This document shows, in pieces, positions 8,738 through 16,450 of a stretch of 64,000 nucleotides of DNA. This stretch comes from Fibrisoma limi BUZ 3. GTDB lineage: Bacteria; Bacteroidota; Bacteroidia; Cytophagales; Spirosomataceae. Under the pieces are notes generated by a model that was given only the letters and a program-made list of their open reading frames with translations, did not search any database and was not told the origin of the DNA. Both the position numbers and the translations under genes were made by a program. How positions within the stretch are numbered: position 1 is the first letter of the stretch; every line of letters begins with the position of its first letter. The stretch covers positions 372,001 to 436,000 of the forward strand of contig NZ_CAIT01000009.1 in assembly GCF_000296815.2 (NCBI RefSeq). The letters are read 5' to 3'.

Positions 8738-8763
8738 TAAAGTTATATAACTATTTAAAACAA

Positions 8764-10110
8764 CTACCGATTCTCAGCTACTGCTTTGAACTCGTCCAGC
8801 GATACGTCCTGGGTCACGATGGTCAACTGCGTTTTAGCGTACTCGATCACTTTGTCGTCGTAGACGCGATTGTACGTGCTGGTGTAGTTCTGGCCGTTGT
8901 TTTTCTCGTCCATCAGGTAGTTGCGGGCAATCCGGTCGATGGTCTGGTTCATCTCCTCGTTGTCGCCGGACATGAAACCAAACTGCTCACGTACCATCTG
9001 CCGCGTTACCTCCATCACCTCCTCAAATTCAACCTTGATGTCGGCCTGCTCAGCAATTTTGTTTTTAATCAGTTGAAGTTTCACCGACTTCGTGAAGTCG
9101 TCGTACTGCTCGTCGATCTGCTCGCGGGTAAATTTCCCTTCGTTCACTTCAGCCAGCCAATTCTTCAGGAACTCGTCGGGCAGCAGAATGGGCGTGTTAT
9201 CCAGCAGCGTCTTTTCAATGTCGAAACGTAGCAGTTGGGCCGACTCGCGGGCATAGTTTCCCTGAATAATTTCCTGCACCCGGGCACGGAATTGCTCCTC
9301 ATCTTCGACCGCACCGGCACCCAGCACTTTGTCGAAAAACTCCTGGTTCAGTTCAGCCGGCTCATGGCGCGTTACGTCTTCGATCGTGAACGAAAACTCT
9401 CCGGTCAGGTCAGCGGCTTCTTCCTTTTTAGCACCCGTAGCCAAGGCTCGGTCTTTTTCGTCCGGAAACGCCTTCTCCATATCGAACGTAAAGGTTTCGC
9501 CTTTCTTTTTGCCCACGAAGAACGGCAGATAGTCTTCGTCGACCTTGTTCAGCGGCAGTGCTGTTTTGGTTTCGAATGCCCCATCTACCTGCTTCAGTTC
9601 GCCATAGACCGTATCACCTTCGGCGGCTTCTTCGGCGTGCGTATGCGAGTGGAACTGCTGCTGGAGGTTAGCGATGGTTTCGTTCACCTCCTTTTCGCCG
9701 GCTACGATGTTATACTGCGTCACCGACGGCAGGTCGCTGAAATTAATGTCGAACTCAGAAGCCAGTCCCAGCGTATAGCTGAATGCAAATTCGGTCTGAT
9801 TATCCCAGTCGATGGCGTCGGCCTGTTCGCGGTCAGGAACCGGATCACCGACAACCTGTAGCTTATTTTCGCGGATATACTGACTGACCGTACGGCCCAG
9901 CAGGTTGTTGATTTCGTCGACCAGGATGCTTTTGCCGTACATCTTCTGAACGAGCGATGCCGGTACATGGCCCGGGCGGAATCCTTTCAGCGATACTTTC
10001 CGGCCGTATTCCCGCAACTTTTTATCAACCTCAGACTTATAGTCCTCCGGGGTCAGGGTAATTTTCAGCGACGCATTGGTTTCGCTGGCTTTTTCGAGTG
10101 CTATATCCAC
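8764..10110 (-). CDS. tig: Trigger factor
   Basis: Trigger factor binds the ribosome exit tunnel and shields nascent chains. The 448-residue protein has the N-terminal ribosome-binding domain with the signature GFRPGHVP at residues 43-50, a central FKBP-like region (about 150-245) that is weakly conserved, as is common in this phylum, and a helical C-terminal chaperone domain. The start is GTG 10110; the N-terminal sequence DIALEKASETNASLKITL aligns well with normal trigger factors, which supports that start. The clp genes that often follow tig are absent here; clpS is elsewhere in the window. Confidence 0.93.
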   Translation of the reverse strand: MDIALEKASETNASLKITLTPEDYKSEVDKKLREYGRKVSLKGFRPGHVPASLVQKMYGKSILVDEINNLLGRTVSQYIRENKLQVVGDPVPDREQADAIDWDNQTEFAFSYTLGLASEFDINFSDLPSVTQYNIVAGEKEVNETIANLQQQFHSHTHAEEAAEGDTVYGELKQVDGAFETKTALPLNKVDEDYLPFFVGKKKGETFTFDMEKAFPDEKDRALATGAKKEEAADLTGEFSFTIEDVTRHEPAELNQEFFDKVLGAGAVEDEEQFRARVQEIIQGNYARESAQLLRFDIEKTLLDNTPILLPDEFLKNWLAEVNEGKFTREQIDEQYDDFTKSVKLQLIKNKIAEQADIKVEFEEVMEVTRQMVREQFGFMSGDNEEMNQTIDRIARNYLMDEKNNGQNYTSTYNRVYDDKVIEYAKTQLTIVTQDVSLDEFKAVAENR

Positions 10111-10132
10111 AATCGTATCCGTTTAAAATGAT

Positions 10133-10196
10133 AAAGAGCGAAAGAGTGAAAGAGCGAAATGTTAACGGCTGGCGTTCTTTCACTCTTTCGCTCTTT
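10133..10196. repeat. Inverted repeat between tRNA-Leu and tig
   Basis: A 19-base perfect stem (AAAGAGCGAAAGAGTGAAA at 10133-10151 with its complement at 10178-10196) has a 26-base loop. Each arm is itself made of GAAAGAG-type direct repeats. It begins about 15 bases beyond the tRNA 3' end on the minus strand and may end tRNA transcription. Confidence 0.75.
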
Positions 10197-10211
10197 CACT
10201 CTTTACTTTCG

Positions 10212-10293
10212 TACGGGCGGAGGGACTCGAACCCCCATGCCTTGCGGCACCAGATCCTAAGTCTGGCACGTCTACCAATTTCGCCACGCCCGC
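10212..10293 (-). tRNA. tRNA-Leu (anticodon UAG)
   Basis: On the minus strand a full class II cloverleaf can be read: acceptor GCGGGCG pairs with CGCCCGU, D-arm GGCGAAATTGGTAGACG, anticodon stem CCAGA/TCTGG with loop CTTAGGA giving anticodon TAG, a long variable arm, and the T-loop GGTTCGAGTCC. The discriminator is A and CCA is not encoded. The size is 82 bases. Confidence 0.95.
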
Positions 10294-10340
10294 AGGTAGC
10301 TCAGTTTTCGGTCAGTTAACGGGCCGCAATGTACTGGTTG

Positions 10341-10365
10341 GCCGTAAACCGAATACCGTAAACCG
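10341..10365. repeat. GGTTTACGGT-family repeat word
   Basis: Two direct copies of CCGTAAACCG separated by AATA lie in the gap between tRNA-Leu and relA. The same word occurs in the inverted repeat at 18963-19031 and, in weaker form, at 16338-16440 and 48341-48372. No clean partner arm is present here. Confidence 0.6.
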
Positions 10366-10551
10366 TTTTTCGGTCCGCAAAGGTATGAATAAGTTTTGAC
10401 TCGTCAAGGCACCAATCAAAAGGATTTATTTTTCAGCGCTTCCTAATCAAATTTTGAGGTTTATTTTGTTATCTTGGTAGTACGAGTACAACCTAACAGA
10501 GGAGAGGGAAACAAACGCCCCGGCTCCTGACCATCAGACGCCAAACGTAAT

Positions 10552-12807
10552 ATGAACGCCACAACTGCCGAACCCGTCATTGACTTAGAGCAGGAACGAC
10601 AGGAAATCCTGAAACGCTATCGGCGCCTGCTGCGGGCTGCCAAACCGCTGTTGAAAGACAACGACGCCAAGCTGATCAAGAAAGCCTTCAATACCTCCGC
10701 CGAAGCCCACAAAAACATGCGTCGGCGGTCGGGAGAACCGTATATATACCATCCATTAGCCGTAGCGCAGATTGCCGTTGAGGAGATTGGACTCGGCACC
10801 ACCTCCATTGTGGCGGCCCTCCTGCACGACGTAGTGGAAGATACCGACATGACCATTGCCGACATCGAGCGGCTGTTTGGTCAGAAAGTAGCCCGGATCA
10901 TCGACGGGCTGACCAAGATCTCGGGCATTTTTGAATATGGCACCTCGCAGCAAGCCGAAAATTTCCGGAAAATGCTGCTTACGCTGTCGGACGACGTGCG
11001 GGTGATCCTGATCAAGCTCGCCGACCGGCTTCACAACATGCGGACACTGGATTCCATGCCCCGCGACAAACAGTTGAAGATTGCGTCTGAAACAATCTAC
11101 ATCTACGCTCCGCTGGCACACCGGCTGGGTTTGTACGCTATTAAGTCCGAGCTGGAAGACCTTTACCTTAAGCACGTAGAGCCGGAAGCCTACAAGGACA
11201 TTGCCCGCAAGCTGCGGGAGACCCGGCTGGCCCGCGACCGCTTCATCAATCGATTCATCGAACCAATTGAGCAGGATCTGGCTGAAACCGGCATTAAATA
11301 CATTGTCAAGGGACGACCGAAATCGATTTATTCCATCTGGAACAAACTGAACAAGTCGAAGAAGCCGTTCGAGGAAATCTACGACCTGTTCGCCGTTCGG
11401 ATTATTCTCGATATTCCGTCTGACGAGGAGAAAGCAGCCTGTTGGCGGGCTTACTCCATCGTAACGGACCATTACAAGCCCAATCCCGACCGCCTGAAAG
11501 ACTGGATCAGCACGCCACGCACCAACGGGTATGAATCACTGCACACCACCGTCATGAGCAAAACCGGCCAGTGGGTAGAGGTGCAGATACGTACTGAGCG
11601 GATGAATGAAATTGCTGAAAAAGGCTACGCGGCCCACTGGAAGTACAAGGGGAACGACACCCAGACCGGCGCGGGTATTGAAGCCTGGATCAGTCAGGTA
11701 CGCGACATGCTCGAAACCGCCACGAGCAACACCGACAAGAAAACCGCCATTGAGTTCGTCGATGATTTCCGCAGCAATCTCTACAGCGAAGAAGTCTTCG
11801 TGTTCACACCCAAAGGTGATCTGAAAGTGCTGCAGCGTGGCGCTACGGCACTTGATTTCGCGTTCGACATTCACACGCAGATCGGCGCTCACTGCATGGC
11901 GGCCAAGGTAAACAATACGCTCGTTCCGCTCAGCCACGTACTGCAAAACGGCGATCAGGTGGAAGTAATCACCTCGAATCGCCAGAAGCCGAGCGAAGAC
12001 TGGCTCCGGTTCGTGGTTACGTCGAAAGCCAAAACCAAGATCAAGGACCTGATCAAGGAGGATAATCGACGCTACGTTACGGATGGTCGCGATCTGGTTC
12101 AGAAGAAGTTGCGGGTGCTCCGGATGGAGATGACCAACGAAGTCATCAACCAGTTACGGGCTTACTTTGGCTCAAAAACCACCGACGACTTTTTCTACCG
12201 GGTGGGCAAGGGTCACATCGACGTTCAGGAACTCAAGAAGTTCAAAGCCGAAAAGGAAGCCCGCGAAAACCGCCAGAACAAGCTCAGCACCGACAACATT
12301 CAGGACGGCAAGACGTTCGAGAAAGAGCTGAAGAAGATCCACGGCGAGCGGGCTGATGCCGATATGCTCCTCATCGGTGAGGACATGGACAAGATCGACT
12401 ACACGCTGGCCAAGTGCTGCAACCCTATCTCGGGCGATGACGTATTCGGCTTCGTAACCATCAACGATGGTATTAAGATTCACCGCGTTACGTGCCCCAA
12501 TGCCGTCGAACTGATGTCGAACCACGGTAACCGCATCATCAAGGCGAAGTGGACATCGCAGAAAGAACTGGCCTTTCTGGCGGGTCTGCGCATCACCGGT
12601 ACTGACCGGGTAGGTCTGGTTAACGACGTTACCCGTGTCATCAGCAACGAGTTGCACATCAACATGCGTTCGGTGACGATTGACTCGAAGGATGGAATTT
12701 TTGAAGGCATTATTAAGCTATACGTAAACGACACCTCGCACCTGGAAACACTTATGCGCAAGCTGGAGCGGGTTCAGGGGGTGTTTGAGGTCGTACGATT
12801 TGATTAA
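10552..12807 (+). CDS. Bifunctional (p)ppGpp synthetase/hydrolase RelA/SpoT
   Basis: This enzyme makes and degrades the stringent-response alarmone (p)ppGpp. In order the 751-residue protein shows an HD hydrolase domain with HDVVED at residues 92-97, a RelA/SpoT synthetase domain (about 240-370) with PRTNGYESLHTTV, a TGS domain (about 415-480, VFVFTPKGDLKVL), a helical region, a conserved Cys motif LAKCCNPISGDDVFGF, and a C-terminal ACT domain (about 680-751). An intact HD motif indicates real hydrolase activity, so it is a Rel-type long enzyme. The start is ATG 10552. A large inverted repeat follows the stop codon and overlaps the fur promoter. Confidence 0.95.
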   Translation: MNATTAEPVIDLEQERQEILKRYRRLLRAAKPLLKDNDAKLIKKAFNTSAEAHKNMRRRSGEPYIYHPLAVAQIAVEEIGLGTTSIVAALLHDVVEDTDMTIADIERLFGQKVARIIDGLTKISGIFEYGTSQQAENFRKMLLTLSDDVRVILIKLADRLHNMRTLDSMPRDKQLKIASETIYIYAPLAHRLGLYAIKSELEDLYLKHVEPEAYKDIARKLRETRLARDRFINRFIEPIEQDLAETGIKYIVKGRPKSIYSIWNKLNKSKKPFEEIYDLFAVRIILDIPSDEEKAACWRAYSIVTDHYKPNPDRLKDWISTPRTNGYESLHTTVMSKTGQWVEVQIRTERMNEIAEKGYAAHWKYKGNDTQTGAGIEAWISQVRDMLETATSNTDKKTAIEFVDDFRSNLYSEEVFVFTPKGDLKVLQRGATALDFAFDIHTQIGAHCMAAKVNNTLVPLSHVLQNGDQVEVITSNRQKPSEDWLRFVVTSKAKTKIKDLIKEDNRRYVTDGRDLVQKKLRVLRMEMTNEVINQLRAYFGSKTTDDFFYRVGKGHIDVQELKKFKAEKEARENRQNKLSTDNIQDGKTFEKELKKIHGERADADMLLIGEDMDKIDYTLAKCCNPISGDDVFGFVTINDGIKIHRVTCPNAVELMSNHGNRIIKAKWTSQKELAFLAGLRITGTDRVGLVNDVTRVISNELHINMRSVTIDSKDGIFEGIIKLYVNDTSHLETLMRKLERVQGVFEVVRFD

Positions 12808-12814
12808 ACAGATT

Positions 12815-12885
12815 GCGTGGGGCAAGGAGCATAGGGCGTTGGCTACAATTAAAATCCCCCACGCCCTATGCCCCTTGCCCCACGC
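12815..12885. repeat. Stop-proximal inverted repeat between relA/spoT and fur
   Basis: Arms 12815-12839 and 12861-12885 are complementary at 24 of 25 positions, with a 21-base loop. It starts 8 bases after the relA/spoT stop. The right arm contains the -33 TTG (12875-12877) of the fur promoter. Confidence 0.85.
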
Positions 12886-12904
12886 TTAATAACCACTAAC
12901 TTTG
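12875..12904 (+). promoter_or_regulatory. Promoter of the fur-family gene; leaderless geometry
   Basis: TTG at 12875-12877, 19 bases, then TAACTTTG at 12897-12904. Only four bases (CATT) separate the box from ATG 12909, so transcription should start at or within a base or two of the start codon. Confidence 0.75.
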
Positions 12905-12908
12905 CATT

Positions 12909-13418
12909 ATGCCAGCGCCGAAACAATCAAACTTAGAAGCGGCCCGGACCATATTCACAGCCTACCTCGAAAGCAAGGGACTGCGAAAAACGCCTGAGCG
13001 CTTTGCCATACTGGAAGAGATCTACAACCGCGCCGATCATTTCGACGTGGATGAACTGTACATCTCGATGAAAAACAAGAAATACCGTGTCAGCCGCGCC
13101 ACGGTGTATAACACCCTGGATGTACTGGTCGACTGTGACCTGGTTACCAAACACCAGTTTGGCCGCAACCTGGCGCAGTACGAGAAGTCGTACGGCTATC
13201 GCCAGCATGATCACCTGATCTGCACCGACTGCCACAAAGTGATGGAGTTCTGCGACCCACGTGTACAGAACATCCAGAACATGGTGGGCGATATGCTCAA
13301 ATTCAACGTCATGCACCACTCGCTGATCTTTTACGGTAGTTGCGCCCGCGATCAATGCGAGAACCGGCAGCTAACCGGCAAAGATGCCCAGGGCGTTCAG
13401 ATACCTGTTGAAGAATAA
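12909..13418 (+). CDS. Fur-family metal-responsive repressor
   Basis: The 169-residue protein has the Fur fold: an N-terminal winged helix with [18 protein letters not shown] as the recognition region, then a dimerisation and metal-binding domain with [18 protein letters not shown] (a CxxC structural zinc pair and His/Asp/Glu ligands) and a second Cys pair near the C-terminus (CARDQCEN). It could sense iron, zinc or peroxide; the sequence does not decide, so I give no symbol. The start ATG 12909 sits four bases after the promoter box. The DUF3291 gene starts 4 bases after its stop and is probably cotranscribed. Confidence 0.9.
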   Translation: MPAPKQSNLEAARTIFTAYLESKGLRKTPERFAILEEIYNRADHFDVDELYISMKNKKYRVSRATVYNTLDVLVDCDLVTKHQFGRNLAQYEKSYGYRQHDHLICTDCHKVMEFCDPRVQNIQNMVGDMLKFNVMHHSLIFYGSCARDQCENRQLTGKDAQGVQIPVEE

Positions 13419-13421
13419 ACT

Positions 13422-13913
13422 ATGCTGCCTATGCAGACCCATCATCTCGCCCAGATGAATATTTCGCGAATGCTCGCGCCCACAATCGACCACCCGATTA
13501 TGACCGAGTTTGTTGCTCAACTCAATATCATCAACACACTGGCTGAGCAAAGTGATGGGTTTATCTGGCGGCTTACCGGGGAGGGCAACAACGCAACCGA
13601 TCTGCGCCCTTACGACGACGAACGTATTATCGTGAACCTGTCCGTGTGGGAATCCGTCGAAAAGCTCCAGCAGTTTGTGTTCAGAAGTCTCCATACGGAG
13701 GTTATGAAAGACCGCCGGAAGTGGTTTGAGAAACCAAGTCAGCAAACAACCGTATTGTGGTGGGTCCCGGCTGGTCATATTCCAACCGTTGCCGAGGCCA
13801 AAGAACGGCTCACCCTACTCAATGCCAACGGCCCAGGGCCATTGGCATTCTCGTTCCGGGACATTCAGCCCGCACCGGACAGTCCAATCAATGTAAGTAA
13901 CGAATTAATATAA
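13422..13913 (+). CDS. DUF3291 family protein
   Basis: The 163-residue protein matches the DUF3291 family, a dimeric alpha/beta-barrel fold related to antibiotic-biosynthesis monooxygenases. Recognisable parts are HLAQMNISRMLAP near the N-terminus, DGFIWRLTGEG, the NLSVWESVEKLQQFVF region and the WWVPAGHIPTVAEAKERL segment. No function is established for the family. ATG 13431 (before QTHHLAQMN) is as likely a start as ATG 13422. Its spacing suggests translation from the fur transcript, and purA follows 28 bases later. Confidence 0.85.
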   Translation: MLPMQTHHLAQMNISRMLAPTIDHPIMTEFVAQLNIINTLAEQSDGFIWRLTGEGNNATDLRPYDDERIIVNLSVWESVEKLQQFVFRSLHTEVMKDRRKWFEKPSQQTTVLWWVPAGHIPTVAEAKERLTLLNANGPGPLAFSFRDIQPAPDSPINVSNELI

Positions 13914-13941
13914 CCAGTGCCGTATCAGCGGCCAAATCAGA

Positions 13942-15228
13942 ATGGTAGATGTTTTGTTAGGCCTCCAGTGGGGCGATGAAGGAAAAGGTAAAATCGTGGA
14001 CGTTCTGGCGCCACAGTATCAGGTCGTTGCCCGCTTTCAGGGTGGACCAAACGCCGGTCATACGCTGGAGTTCGATGGGTTTAAACACGTTCTGCACCAG
14101 ATTCCGTCCGGGATTTTCCGCAATGACATCCTGAATATTATCGGTAACGGGGTTGTGCTCGATCCCATCGTATTCAAGAAAGAAATTGATGGGCTATCTA
14201 AGTATAACCTTTCTCTAACGCAGAACCTCCAGATCTCGAAAAAAGCATCCATTATTCTGCCGACGCACCGCTTGCTGGACGCTGCCTACGAGCAGGCCAA
14301 AGGTGAGGCTAAAATCGGCTCTACCCTGCGGGGCATTGGTCCGGCGTATCAGGATAAGGTGGGTCGGCAGGGCCTGCGCGTTGGTGATATCCTGTCGCCA
14401 AACTTCCGCAAGAAATACGACACACTCACGTCGATCCATAAAACGATTCTGAATCAGAATAACTTCGATTACGCATCGACGCTGCCCCAGGCCGAAGCAG
14501 AATTCTTTGCCGCGGTTGAGTTCATGACGCAATTCCAACTGACCAATAGCGAGTATACAGTCAACCAGGCACTGAACGACGGTAAGAAGATCCTGGCCGA
14601 GGGAGCCCAGGGTTCACTGCTCGACATTGATTTTGGTTCCTATCCGTTCGTGACGAGTTCAAACACCATGACGGCCGGTGCCTGTACGGGCCTGGGTATA
14701 GCCCCCCGGCAGATTGGCGAGGTGTATGGTATTTTCAAGGCCTACTGTACCCGGGTAGGCAGTGGGCCCTTCCCCACCGAGCTGAACGACGAAACCGGGG
14801 AGCGGATGCGGAAAGCCGGTAATGAGTTTGGTGCCACAACGGGTCGCCCGCGTCGTTGCGGCTGGCTCGATCTGCCCGCGCTGAAGTACGCGATCATGAT
14901 CAACGGCGTTACGCAACTGGTCATGATGAAAGTAGACGTATTGAATATCTTCGACCAGATTGACGTCTGCACGCACTACAAACTGCCCGACGGTACGGTG
15001 ACCGAGCAGTTACCATACGATCTCTGCGACACGACGGTGACCCCGGTTTACAAATCATTTGACGGCTGGCAGACCGACCTCACCAATGTTCACGCGTTTG
15101 ATGAGATGCCATCGCAACTGGCAGCCTACGTCTCGTTCCTTGAGGAATCGCTTGGGCTTCCAATCAGCTTTATCTCAACCAGTCCCGACCGCGAAGCCAT
15201 CATCCATCGGCAGGCCCTGACGGTTTAG
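13942..15228 (+). CDS. purA: Adenylosuccinate synthetase
   Basis: PurA converts IMP and aspartate to adenylosuccinate with GTP in purine synthesis. The 428-residue protein shows the N-terminal GTP-binding motif GLQWGDEGKGKIVD, the following GGPNAGHTL, the QGSLLDIDFGSYPFVTSS loop, and the TTGRPRRCGWLDLPALKYA segment, all diagnostic of PurA. Length is normal. It ends in a clear intrinsic terminator (15259-15287). It may be cotranscribed with fur and the DUF3291 gene, since no promoter is evident in the 28-base gap. Confidence 0.97.
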   Translation: MVDVLLGLQWGDEGKGKIVDVLAPQYQVVARFQGGPNAGHTLEFDGFKHVLHQIPSGIFRNDILNIIGNGVVLDPIVFKKEIDGLSKYNLSLTQNLQISKKASIILPTHRLLDAAYEQAKGEAKIGSTLRGIGPAYQDKVGRQGLRVGDILSPNFRKKYDTLTSIHKTILNQNNFDYASTLPQAEAEFFAAVEFMTQFQLTNSEYTVNQALNDGKKILAEGAQGSLLDIDFGSYPFVTSSNTMTAGACTGLGIAPRQIGEVYGIFKAYCTRVGSGPFPTELNDETGERMRKAGNEFGATTGRPRRCGWLDLPALKYAIMINGVTQLVMMKVDVLNIFDQIDVCTHYKLPDGTVTEQLPYDLCDTTVTPVYKSFDGWQTDLTNVHAFDEMPSQLAAYVSFLEESLGLPISFISTSPDREAIIHRQALTV

Positions 15229-15258
15229 AACGTACCTTCTACGTTTCGCTTTGTTTGC

Positions 15259-15287
15259 AAACGCCCGCTTTTGGTGGGCGTTTTTTA
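15259..15287 (+). terminator. Intrinsic terminator of purA
   Basis: An 8-base stem AAACGCCC (15259-15266) with GGGCGTTT (15276-15283) is followed directly by a T-run (TTTTTTATTTTA). It lies 31 bases beyond the stop codon. Confidence 0.88.
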
Positions 15288-15373
15288 TTTTACGTAAAAT
15301 AAATACCTAAGTATTGCCGTAAAGGACTGATAATAAAGCTATATTTAACGCTCACCTACCTAACCTTAACCGT

Positions 15374-15583
15374 ATGCAGTTGAAGAAAAACGTTGGCTTT
15401 CTGGACCAACTGGTCCGGGCAATTCTGATTGTTGATCTCATTGTCCCCTGTCTGTTAGGGTTTGTCACCGGCTTTCTGGCCTATATCGTGATTACGCTGG
15501 CATTTGCGCTCGCCATTAGCTGCGTTACAGGCTATTGCTGGTTATACGGTGTCATTCATTTCTCTACCCGGCAGCCGACCTAA
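15374..15583 (+). CDS. DUF2892 family small membrane protein
   Basis: This 69-residue protein is almost entirely two transmembrane helices (residues 14-32 and 33-52) preceded by the family lead LKKNVGFLDQLVRAI. DUF2892 domains (also found fused to rhodanese in YgaP) are inner-membrane helical hairpins of unknown function. A conserved Cys-containing turn (TGYCWLYGV) near the C-terminus is seen. The gene is followed by a terminator and stands alone. Confidence 0.82.
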   Translation: MQLKKNVGFLDQLVRAILIVDLIVPCLLGFVTGFLAYIVITLAFALAISCVTGYCWLYGVIHFSTRQPT

Positions 15584-15603
15584 GATTTTATCCAGCTGTG
15601 ACG

Positions 15604-15638
15604 AAAGCCACGCCTTGGTATGGGCGCGGCTTTTTTGT
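15604..15638 (+). terminator. Intrinsic terminator of the DUF2892 gene
   Basis: AAAGCCACGCC (15604-15614) pairs with GGCGCGGCTTT (15623-15633) with one mismatch and is followed by TTTTTTGTATTTTT-like sequence. Confidence 0.82.
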
Positions 15639-15688
15639 ATTTTTGACCATTACGCATCAGCGGATGCTGACCGTTCGGCTTTGTCTAC

Positions 15689-16333
15689 ATGTCTCAGAAA
15701 GCGTTTTACCAACTGTTATATCAACAGGAACAATTGTATCGGCTACCCGACGACACGTGGCTGTCACCCTCGAGCCTACAGCAACATCAACCCCCAAACT
15801 TAGATACATTGCTGGTTGATACGCCGGACAGCGTCGTTATTGCTGTTGAGCCGACGCCTGCGCCAGTACTGCCCCAGCCCGAGCCACTTCCGCAGCCCCA
15901 GCCGCGCCCGATTGTACCGCCGATCGCCCAACCGGTGCTACCAGTCGTACCTGAGTCAACCAGACTGCCCCAGCTCAACCACAAGGTATTGCTACTGGCC
16001 GACGAAGAACTTGACCCGAGCAACCTGCTCTTTCTGGAAAAAATTCTGAAAGCGGTTAACCTGAACGTCGACGGGGTTGACCTGCTGAATCTACATGGCG
16101 TTCGGGATATGGACTTTGCTGAACTTCTTCGCGGAAAATTCATCAACCACTTTATCACCTTCGGCGTACCGTTCGAGCGTATTCACCTCGATATTATGAT
16201 GGATCGCTATCAGCCGGTCCGGTTCGAAGGCATTACGTTCTTAATGGCCGATTCGCTGCCAACTATCGAAGCCGACCAGAACCTGAAACGGCGGCTGTGG
16301 ACGGCACTCCAGCGCATTTTTCCCCAGCGATGA
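15689..16333 (+). CDS. Protein with a HolD (DNA polymerase III psi)-like C-terminal domain
   Basis: The 214-residue protein has three parts: an N-terminal helix (residues 4-25, AFYQLLYQQEQLYRLPDD), a Pro/Gln-rich linker (about 53-95) and a compact C-terminal domain (98-214). Compared from memory with E. coli HolD, the order of elements matches: a KVLLLADEEL strand (HolD VRLVMVANDL), a helix LEKILKAVNL, a second strand HFITFGVP, and the ending GITFLMADSLPTI then LKRRLWTALQRIFP (HolD ending ALWQQICTYEHDFFP). In HolD the N-terminal helix binds chi. I therefore infer a psi-like clamp-loader accessory protein; this rests on by-eye alignment and is not proven. No replication gene is adjacent. Otherwise it is a conserved hypothetical protein. 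Confidence 0.72.
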   Translation: MSQKAFYQLLYQQEQLYRLPDDTWLSPSSLQQHQPPNLDTLLVDTPDSVVIAVEPTPAPVLPQPEPLPQPQPRPIVPPIAQPVLPVVPESTRLPQLNHKVLLLADEELDPSNLLFLEKILKAVNLNVDGVDLLNLHGVRDMDFAELLRGKFINHFITFGVPFERIHLDIMMDRYQPVRFEGITFLMADSLPTIEADQNLKRRLWTALQRIFPQR

Positions 16334-16337
16334 AACA

Positions 16338-16440
16338 GGTTCACGGTTTACCGTAGCTGCCGCTTACTTCTGGCCATCCACAAACCGGGGAACACCGGTC
16401 GCCCAAAGCCGAAAACTTTGAACCGTAAACTGTACACCGT
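16338..16440. repeat. Degenerate inverted repeat of GGTTTACGGT-type words
   Basis: GGTTCACGGTTTACCGTAG at 16338-16356 and AACCGTAAACTGTACACCGT at 16421-16440 are imperfect inverted copies of the same word. They lie between the psi-like gene and the permease, starting 5 bases after the stop codon. An in-frame TTG at 16418 belongs to the repeat and is not the permease start. Confidence 0.55.
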
Positions 16441-16450
16441 AGCAACCGAC

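Noticed and set aside
10453-10477. A promoter TTTG...TATCTTGG before relA/spoT
   Set aside because: The spacer is only 13 bases and the box has a mismatch, so it does not meet the pattern used for the other promoters.
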